Shown one piece after another: positions 54,202-64,000 of a DNA stretch of 64,000 nucleotides. The notes under the pieces were generated by a model. The model was not told where the DNA came from and made no database searches. It was given only the letters and a program-made list of their open reading frames with translations. This stretch comes from Ensifer adhaerens (GTDB lineage Bacteria; Pseudomonadota; Alphaproteobacteria; Rhizobiales; Rhizobiaceae), in NCBI RefSeq assembly GCF_000697965.2, contig NZ_CP015882.1, positions 1,146,001-1,210,000 on the forward strand, read 5' to 3'. The translations under genes were made by a program, and so were the position numbers. Position 1 is the stretch's first letter, and the number at the start of each line of letters is the position of its first letter.

Positions 54202-57200
54202 TCAATTCCCCTCCGGCCAGAGGTAAACGAGTCCTATCGTCTCCAGCCGATCCGCGACCACGCTGTAGGACTCACGTACGCGACGAGGGCCCGTATCGAT
54301 GTCGCTCGTGAGGCGGTCGAGCTTCGCCTTCCAGTGCCGTCTGTCGCGCCGTCGCTGCTCGACCTCCTCTACGATCTCAGGCAGGAAGCTCATCTGCTTG
54401 TCGTCCGGCTCGGCGTCGGCCTTGGCGATGCGCGCGCGCTGGTCTTCCAGCAGGCGCTTCAGCGAGGTCGCCTCCGCCTCGGCAATCCTGGCTAGATCCT
54501 TCGCCGCCTCGGCTTTGGCCTCCTCGGCGCGGGCGCGCAGCTCCGGTTCCAGGTCAGCAGCATCCTGGGCGGCGTACTTGCGTATGCGATCAACGATCTG
54601 GGGTGCGGGCACGCGAGCAGCCCGGAACGCTTCCTCGAGCTGAACAAGTGTCGCTGCCTCACGCGTCGGACCGAAAGGCTTCAGCGGTTTGCTGCCCCGC
54701 CCAGCTTCCGTCCATGCCGCTGTCACCAGGATGATCTCCTCGTGGAGGCGCGCAGCCCCCGGCCCGTAGAGCGCCAGCCGGCCGATCAACACGACCCGAG
54801 GCTGGGCGCCGGGACCAATCACCACGCTCGCTCGTGACAAGCCAGATGCGAATCCTTGCGCCAGGAAGCGCGCCAGTAGCCGCCGGACGAGCCTATGCTC
54901 AAGGTGCACCTGAACCACGCCCTCGGCATCAACGCCGGCCGGGGTGATGGCAGGCTTGAAGCTAAAGGAGCGAACCGGGGCATCACGGCGCCAGTCCTTC
55001 AGGGTCTCACCACGTTTGCGGCGGCGAATGCGCAGGTCGTCCAATGCTTCCGCCCAGCCCGCCGTCTGGAAAGCGGGCTCCGACGGGTCAAGACGGAAGG
55101 TCAAGGTCTCTCCAACCGCGCCGTCACGGTGAGCGTCTAGCGAGGAACCCGTGCGCGTGAGGGCAACCGACATCACCGCCTTGAGGTCGTTCGGATCAAC
55201 ACCGACGCGCGCACGCGAATCCTCCAGCGCGGACCGGAGGTCGTCGAGCTCCTTGGCCTGGCGGGCACGGCGCGCCACGGTCGTATCGTCCATCTCCTCG
55301 ACGGCCGTCTGGGTTTGCTCGTCGGGTGTCTCGCCGTCGCCGGTGATCTCACGGGCGAGCCCCTTGGCGCCGTGGATGCCATCCTGCATGAGCCGCCGGT
55401 TGATACGCTCCGCAATGACCTGGCCAGCGGATCCTAGCTCGTCGTGGATCTTCTCTGTCTTGCGAACCAGCGCCTGCAGAACGACGTCCTCCTCACGCTG
55501 CTCGTAGACGAAATATCGGCAGTGCACGACCGGAGAAGGCTGCAGCTTGCGGTCGATACGGCCATTGCGCTGCTCAAGCCGCGCAGGATTCCAAGGCAGA
55601 TCGACGTGGACTAGGTCGTGGCAACGCATCTGCAGATTGATGCCCTCGCGCGCGGCATCGGTGCAGATAAGGATTCGCAGCGGGTCTTCCGTCGGATCGG
55701 CGTTGAATTGGCGCTTCAGCTCCTCGCGCCTATCCGTCGAAGTTGCGCCGGTGAAGCACGCAATGCGATCGTCCGGCAAGAGATCGTCGAGCGCCTCTTG
55801 GAGACGCTTCTCCAGCCAGCGCCGGGTATCTTCGTACTCGGTGAAGAGGATAAGACGGCGCTCGTTCCAGCGACCGCCGGAAGCCATGTTCTCGCGAATC
55901 CACTGGGCAAGGCGAATGACACGTGCATCCGGCTCCTGCGCATGCCGGCGGGCTATCTTCAGCATATCGTCGACCATGGCGAGGTCGGAGACAGCGGCTG
56001 TGGCCATCCCCGCTGCTTCGGCCGCTGCGTTCTCGTCCTGATCGAGCAGCAATTCCGCGGCAGCCTCGTCCTGCGGCTCTTCCTCCATTTCGGCAGCCTG
56101 CCCAAGCGCGCTTGCCACGAAACTTGCCGTTTCTCCTTCAGCCGCCCTCATCAGTCCTTTGCGGTGCACCTCCAACGTCCGCGCGAAGGCTGCGATGGAG
56201 GACAGGAGCCGCTGCTGCAGACCGACCAGCGTCAGCCGCACGTATCCGGCCTGCCGGGGCGGCAGTCCCTCCGCCTTCGCCCGGACCACGTCGGCATAGG
56301 CACGCAGCATAGAGGCAAGCACGAGTTCGGGCGCGCTCTGCGGCAGATCGGCGATCCGGATGGGCTCAACCTTGCGGAGCGGGAAGCGCTCGCCGAAATG
56401 GCGCAGGTCCGACTTCAGCCGTCGAACCATGACCGGATCCAGATCCTTCGGCCGGACCGGCACACCACGGGTGAAACGCTGTGGATCCAGAATTTCAAGC
56501 AGTGCCGAGAAGGAGTTCGAATGCCCGTTGTGCGGGGTGGCCGACAGGAACAGGCGGTGTTCGAACCGATCTGCAAGACCGCGCACGACGCGCGTGAACT
56601 GGCTTTCGACCGCATACTTCATGCCGCTAGCCGGCGCCGCATGATGCGCCTCGTCGAGAATGAGTAGCGAGCGCGGACGGAAGTCGCCGAGCAGGTCGCG
56701 AAGGCCGGCGACATAGGTCTCATCCGTCAACAGCGAATGCGAGAGGATGAACCGCGAGCCCGACGACCAGGGTGCGGCACCGTATCCTTGTTCCCGCCGC
56801 AGCACGTTCAAATATTCGCGGTCGATGATGGTAAACGACAGGCCGAACTTAGTCTCTAACTCATCCTGCCATTGGCGCACCGTGCCAGCAGGTGCGGCAA
56901 CCAGAACAAAATCGATGCGGTGACGAAGCAGCAATTCGCGGAGGACGAGGCCGGCTTCGATCGTCTTGCCCGCACCGACGTCGTCGGCAATCAGGAGGTT
57001 CACGCGGGGGAGTTTTAACGCTTTGCGCAGGGGCAGAAGCTGGAAGGCATCCAGATGGATTCCGGCACGGAAAGGCGCCTGAAACAAATCACGATCAGAC
57101 GACGTTGCAGTGTTCCATCGGAGCGTCTTGAGATAAGCGGAAAAGGTCGCCGGGTCGTCGGTGCCTTGCTTGGCAATCTGTCCCCAGCCTTCGTCGGCAA

Positions 57201-57369
57201 GCACCTCGGCATCAAGTTCGGCGTCCCAGAGAACTTCAACCGTCTCGCCCGCAGCATCATCGTCGATGCAGGCCAGTCGAACGACCGGAAAGTTAGTGCT
57301 CGGTGGTGCACTCTCCACCAGCCAGCGGCGCGCACGAACGCGCACAAACTGTCCAACTGATGGCGCCAT
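54202..57369 (-). CDS. drmD: DISARM SNF2-like helicase DrmD
   Basis: A 1055-residue SNF2/RapA-type ATPase. Walker A is in LIADDVGAGKTIEAGLVLRE (about residue 131), the DEAH box in LLILDEAHHAAPASG (about 238). Motif Ia/III residues lie in FLSATPHNGHSNSF, and the second RecA domain carries LILICTDAAREGINLQ-like sequence (ILICTDAAREGINLQM) and RLEQRNGRIDRKLQ. A coiled coil near residues 960-1010 precedes the C-terminus. DrmD is specific to class 1 DISARM. It is the first gene of the operon; a G-run directly before the ATG serves as ribosome-binding site. Confidence 0.92.
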   Translation of the reverse strand: MAPSVGQFVRVRARRWLVESAPPSTNFPVVRLACIDDDAAGETVEVLWDAELDAEVLADEGWGQIAKQGTDDPATFSAYLKTLRWNTATSSDRDLFQAPFRAGIHLDAFQLLPLRKALKLPRVNLLIADDVGAGKTIEAGLVLRELLLRHRIDFVLVAAPAGTVRQWQDELETKFGLSFTIIDREYLNVLRREQGYGAAPWSSGSRFILSHSLLTDETYVAGLRDLLGDFRPRSLLILDEAHHAAPASGMKYAVESQFTRVVRGLADRFEHRLFLSATPHNGHSNSFSALLEILDPQRFTRGVPVRPKDLDPVMVRRLKSDLRHFGERFPLRKVEPIRIADLPQSAPELVLASMLRAYADVVRAKAEGLPPRQAGYVRLTLVGLQQRLLSSIAAFARTLEVHRKGLMRAAEGETASFVASALGQAAEMEEEPQDEAAAELLLDQDENAAAEAAGMATAAVSDLAMVDDMLKIARRHAQEPDARVIRLAQWIRENMASGGRWNERRLILFTEYEDTRRWLEKRLQEALDDLLPDDRIACFTGATSTDRREELKRQFNADPTEDPLRILICTDAAREGINLQMRCHDLVHVDLPWNPARLEQRNGRIDRKLQPSPVVHCRYFVYEQREEDVVLQALVRKTEKIHDELGSAGQVIAERINRRLMQDGIHGAKGLAREITGDGETPDEQTQTAVEEMDDTTVARRARQAKELDDLRSALEDSRARVGVDPNDLKAVMSVALTRTGSSLDAHRDGAVGETLTFRLDPSEPAFQTAGWAEALDDLRIRRRKRGETLKDWRRDAPVRSFSFKPAITPAGVDAEGVVQVHLEHRLVRRLLARFLAQGFASGLSRASVVIGPGAQPRVVLIGRLALYGPGAARLHEEIILVTAAWTEAGRGSKPLKPFGPTREAATLVQLEEAFRAARVPAPQIVDRIRKYAAQDAADLEPELRARAEEAKAEAAKDLARIAEAEATSLKRLLEDQRARIAKADAEPDDKQMSFLPEIVEEVEQRRRDRRHWKAKLDRLTSDIDTGPRRVRESYSVVADRLETIGLVYLWPEGN

Positions 57370-57467
57370 AATCCCCCCCCCGCAGTCACCACCCAGGTGT
57401 GCCCGCCAAAATTTGCATGGTTACCCGACTCTTAGTAGCCGCGTAATCTTAAATGGCCAATTAAAAT

Positions 57468-58060
57468 TCAATCGAGAGTCGTGGCTGCGAACTGCAAGGC
57501 ACCTCCTCCAGTCCGGATTCCAGCTCCACGGACGTGACCCTCTCGCTGCCATTGATCCGGCGGCCCACGGAGCTTTGGAAGTGGAAGGCGATCCCTGCCC
57601 GGACATGATCGGCTCTGACAAGCCTGGGAGCGGTCTCGATGACGGTGACACTGCACCCTCTCCCGACAGCCGTCGCCGCGACCTCGAGCCCGATCAGCCC
57701 GGCTCAGATGATCACCACGCGCGCCTCGCTTCATAACAGCCGCGAGAGGGCGTCGCAGTCGACGGCGGAGCGCAGGGTCACAACCCCGCCAAGCTGGGCC
57801 GCATCGCGCGTCCGAGCCTCCGATCCAGTGAGTGGGTCAGTAGCAGCTTCTCGTAGGGAACCGACGTTCCGGTGCTTAGCTCCACAGTGCGTCGGGCACG
57901 GTCGATCGTGTGGCATTCTCGAAGTACTCGGCCGGTATGACCACCAATCGAAGCCCCTCGGTGCTGCCCTACCGATCATGATGACCAACACCATTCCTTC
58001 GGTCTGCTCCAGTCCCGCGCTGAGAAGCCTTTCTCGCCTGGTGTCGGCTAGGTCGTACAT
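57468..58060 (-). pseudogene. Remnant of an FAD-dependent ferredoxin reductase
   Basis: Read on the minus strand, the sequence contains fragments of a rhodocoxin/ferredoxin reductase in changing frames. GSEARTRDAAQLGGVVTLRS and DALSRLL resemble the ATGARPR...LR segment. Then comes VVII, a stop, AGLIGLEVAATAV and GCSVTVIETAPRL, the second Rossmann motif with an in-frame stop inside it. The end of the family (helices and FMN/FAD contacts) is missing. It is clearly non-functional and unrelated to defence, so it is probably DNA carried in with an earlier insertion. The rest of 57370-58123 shows nothing else. Confidence 0.65.
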
Positions 58061-58123
58061 TTGAGCGGGATCCGGAAGGGATCGGGCATGGAGATGGTCT
58101 CGGCGTGAATCCTCCGAGGAGCG

Positions 58124-58372
58124 CTATCCTGTTTTCGAAAGAGCAACACCTGGCCCACGCTCGGCCGTGGAGGGGATGAAGACCACCGACCTACGCTCAA
58201 GCGCCGCACGCACTTTCTCGACAGCGTCGACGGTGACGGTTTCGTCAGCGGCCTCGACCCTAATGACAATTTGTCGGCTGACGCCGGCTTCTTGGGCTAG
58301 TTCATCCTGGCTCGCTCCCGCAAGTGCTCGAGCCGCTTTGATCAATCTCATCAGGGAAGGAATTGTGTCCAT
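58124..58372 (-). CDS. XRE-family regulator upstream of DISARM
   Basis: An 82-residue protein with a Cro/CI-type helix-turn-helix. LIKAARALAGASQDELAQEA (about residues 10-29) is the first part, VSRQIVIRVEAADETVTVDAV the recognition part, and a final strand RRSVVFIPSTAE follows. This small type is common as a regulator in rhizobial and mobile DNA. It lies on the same strand as DISARM, about 750 bp upstream of drmD with a dead gene between, and is divergent from the recombinases. Either could be its target. Confidence 0.75.
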   Translation of the reverse strand: MDTIPSLMRLIKAARALAGASQDELAQEAGVSRQIVIRVEAADETVTVDAVEKVRAALERRSVVFIPSTAERGPGVALSKTG

Positions 58373-58911
58373 AACCAGAGCAAAATCGAATCCTTAGGTC
58401 GTTGTCAACAATACGCGAGAAAACAGGACTCGTTTCCGAATCCACTGCAATCATAACTTGCGTGCAACCCGCAAATGATCACAGAGAAAGCATTCCGCTC
58501 ATCACATAAGCTTTCTGAGCGGAATCACAATTCGAGATAGATGCATCGACTCGTTAGTACTGTCATAATTGCAAGAAAGTCCCGATCCGCGGCGATCACA
58601 GAAACGTGAACGGAAGAACCGACGCTTTATCGCACCGCAACAAAGGATTAAGTTCTGAACAATCAAGTTAGTCAAAGTATCTATTTTTCATCCATATTAG
58701 CAAATATCGTAGGATTCAATCCTTTTCAGCGGAAATTTGGGGAAAGAACTCGACAGCGAATCCTTTTTATACTTATTGACATTTATACCTATTGCATATA
58801 AATTTATATGCTGCATAGCACAACGTTTATATGCTTGAAATATAGTTAAATCACGGCTAAACGTCCCATCCTCCTCGTTGACTACCGAGGGACTGGAAGC
58901 GGAGGTTTGCC
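58373..58911. other. AT-rich control region upstream of the recombinases
   Basis: There is no gene in these 539 bp. ATTCCGCTCA (58492-58501) and TGAGCGGAAT (58516-58525) are perfect 10-bp inverted arms with a 14-base loop. Further right, the DNA becomes very AT-rich with a promoter and a palindrome (see 58779-58834). Confidence 0.55.
58779..58834 (+). promoter_or_regulatory. Recombinase promoter with operator-like palindrome
   Basis: TTGAC of a -35 element (TTGACA, near 58776-58781) is followed after about 15 bp by TATAAA. The latter is inside GCATATAAATTTATATGC (58794-58811), a perfect 18-bp palindrome. A third half-site, TTTATATGC, recurs at 58826-58834. A repressor bound here would block transcription of the recombinase genes that start about 100 bp later. 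The protein that binds is unknown; the XRE protein at 58124 or the small recombinase are candidates. Confidence 0.55.
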
Positions 58912-59457
58912 GTGATGGACGGAACCGACAACAACAACCACGCGTCTGCTGCCACAGGAATCTGTAAGCCGACGCCAGCGGCAATCTACAGCAGCGCACA
59001 ATCGCAGGCCGCTATTAATCACCAGATAGGCATATGCCGAGCGTTTGCTGAGGCTAAGGGGTGGTCTGTAATAGATTGCTTCGTTGACGACGGGTACTCG
59101 GGACTATCTATCTCCCGACCAGGGCTGGACGCCATGCTGTCCGCGGCCACGCGAACCCCTCCCCCCTTTCAAATAATCATAATGGCCGACGAAGCTAGAC
59201 TCTGTCGGGACATTGAGAAGTTCAACTCGCCTTTCGAGCGGTTTGCTGAACGCGGCATCGAACTTTGGACCGTTGATGGACAGGTTATACGTCGTCCTCT
59301 GGGCTTGGCACCTGTATGCGACGATACCGATCGAAGGAGTAGATCCGGGATCCGTCGAAATATCGATCGGGTCAAAGAAGTAAAACTAACGCTGGCCCGC
59401 CTAATAGGGAGGCAAATCGCTCGCGAATTGAACGAACGCTCGGACCGAAATCCGTAG
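58912..59457 (+). CDS. Degenerate small serine recombinase
   Basis: A 181-residue protein with only the N-terminal resolvase domain. CFVDDGYSGLSISRPGLDAML (about residues 56-76, quoted in part as DDGYSGLSISRPGLD) is a clear recombinase motif. The catalytic start, normally Y-A-R-x-S-S, reads AAIYSSAQSQ, so the active-site arginine appears deleted. The DRLSRD motif reads EARLCRD. The recombinase/zinc-ribbon C-terminal domains are absent. It is probably inactive as a recombinase but could still bind DNA or partner protein. GGAGG lies 6 bp before GTG (58912) and 9 bp before ATG (58915). It is 116 bp before the full recombinase. Confidence 0.65.
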   Translation: MMDGTDNNNHASAATGICKPTPAAIYSSAQSQAAINHQIGICRAFAEAKGWSVIDCFVDDGYSGLSISRPGLDAMLSAATRTPPPFQIIIMADEARLCRDIEKFNSPFERFAERGIELWTVDGQVIRRPLGLAPVCDDTDRRSRSGIRRNIDRVKEVKLTLARLIGRQIARELNERSDRNP

Positions 59458-59573
59458 TGTCATGCGCCAGCCGAAGCTCACACTCGAGCTTAGCAGAACC
59501 AACCACAGCAACGGTACGGCCGACAATCTTCCCGCCGCTTTGGCAGGTGGTGGGCACCAGAAGGAGAAATCTG

Positions 59574-61306
<1,733 letters not shown>

Positions 61307-61313
61307 CCAAGCG

Positions 61314-61395
61314 TAAATCCCGATGGGATTTATCGCGGTAACGTAAATCCCGAAGGGATTTATGGTCTGTGCCGAGCAAATTGCGAAGCGATTTG
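61314..61395. repeat. Three tandem mini-hairpins in the 5S-tRNA spacer
   Basis: TAAATCCC-GAT-GGGATTTA (61314-61332), TAAATCCC-GAA-GGGATTTA (61344-61362, exactly 30 bp further) and CAAATTGC-GAA-GCGATTTG (61377-61395, one G-U pair) are 8-bp stems with three-base loops. They lie between tRNA-fMet and the 5S terminator and would be transcribed with the operon. They may guide RNase processing of the precursor. Confidence 0.65.
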
Positions 61396-61430
61396 TCTCG
61401 TGTAAGGGACGCACTGATGACTTCGGTCTA

Positions 61431-61461
61431 GCAAAACAAAAGGGCCGCTTGGTGGCGGCCC
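61431..61461 (-). terminator. Terminator-like hairpin after 5S rRNA
   Basis: On the minus strand GGGCCGC (61455-61461) pairs with GCGGCCC (61442-61448) around a 6-base loop, followed by TTTTGTTTTG. It lies about 70 bp after 5S and before the tRNA, so tRNA-fMet needs read-through or its own promoter. Confidence 0.7.
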
Positions 61462-61530
61462 GTGTTTCGGCTGGGCCGAGGCATGAAGAGAAGGTGATCT
61501 TTGTTTTCCGGATTTTATCTTGCGCTTTGC

Positions 61531-61649
61531 AGACCTGGCAGCGACCTACTCTCCCGCGTCTTAAGACGAAGTACCATCGGCGCTGGGGCGTTTCACGGCC
61601 GTGTTCGGAATGGGAACGGGTGCAGCCACCCCGCCAGAACCACCAGGTC
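61531..61649 (-). rRNA. rrf: 5S ribosomal RNA
   Basis: On the minus strand it starts GACCTGGTGG and contains the universal 5S segment CCCATTCCGAACACGG, then CGGGAGAGTAGGTCGC, and ends CTGCCAGGTCT. The 5' and 3' ends pair, as expected. The length of about 118 bases is normal. It lies between 23S rRNA and the tRNA-fMet spacer. Confidence 0.93.
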
Positions 61650-61789
61650 GGCAAAGCGCAAGATTTGCGTCTAGCGGACGCAAACCGGATGAGAAGCTGG
61701 TGAGGTCGGCGTAAACCGCTTGCGGTTTATCGCCTTCACTCGTTTTGTTTTGAACACGTCGCTCATCTGGATGATGAGCATGAGCAATG

Positions 61790-64000
<2,211 letters not shown>

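Noticed and set aside
58697..58999. A 100-residue minus-strand frame upstream of the recombinases
   Set aside because: It has cysteine-rich low-quality sequence, lies over the promoter and palindrome, and has no ribosome-binding site.

Overview
The window reads as a high-GC alphaproteobacterial chromosome of the Rhizobiaceae type (Sinorhizobium/Ensifer, Shinella or a relative). Clues are the rhizobial gene families (AraFGH arabinose transporter, BA14K protein, DUF6634 proteins), a RIME-like rhizobial palindrome, EcfG-type promoters, and an rRNA operon ending 23S-5S-tRNA-fMet. Species cannot be fixed from sequence alone.

Positions 1-31.9 kb are core or ordinary accessory DNA. In order: the end of an arabinose ABC transporter operon with an aldose 1-epimerase; a secreted PRC-barrel protein behind a stress-type promoter; a betaine/choline-type ABC transporter with a small XRE regulator; a complete minus-strand nosRZDFYLX cluster for nitrous oxide reduction behind an FNR/FixK-type box; a RIC/DnrN di-iron repair protein and two small unknown genes preceded by NnrR-like boxes; an alpha/beta-hydrolase, VOC and LysR neighbourhood; a DMT exporter; dtd; a frameshifted polysaccharide deacetylase; BA14K and DUF1349 proteins; a large PLP decarboxylase; and a GNAT acetyltransferase ending at a terminator.

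Positions 31910-61243 form a genomic island of about 29.3 kb. A 13-bp direct repeat, identical to the 3' end of tRNA-fMet, lies at both ends, and a large serine recombinase gene runs into the tRNA at the right end. The cargo is mostly defence: two DUF6634 proteins; a three-gene operon that fits Lamassu with a SIR2 effector; an unrecognised four-gene operon (caspase-like candidate, small membrane protein, 992-residue protein, peptidoglycan-binding-like protein); and a class 1 DISARM operon (drmD, drmMI, unknown, drmA, drmB) that has no drmC and carries an extra gene. Behind these lie a decayed ferredoxin reductase, an XRE regulator, a degenerate serine recombinase and the large recombinase.

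Positions 61231-64000 hold, on the minus strand, tRNA-fMet (apparently one base short in the acceptor stem), a spacer with three small hairpins, a terminator, 5S rRNA and the 3' part of 23S rRNA. Before insertion the tRNA would have been followed directly by the bidirectional terminator now at 31869-31905.

The best candidate for an undescribed system is the four-gene operon at 38698-43414; the next is the extra gene inside DISARM.
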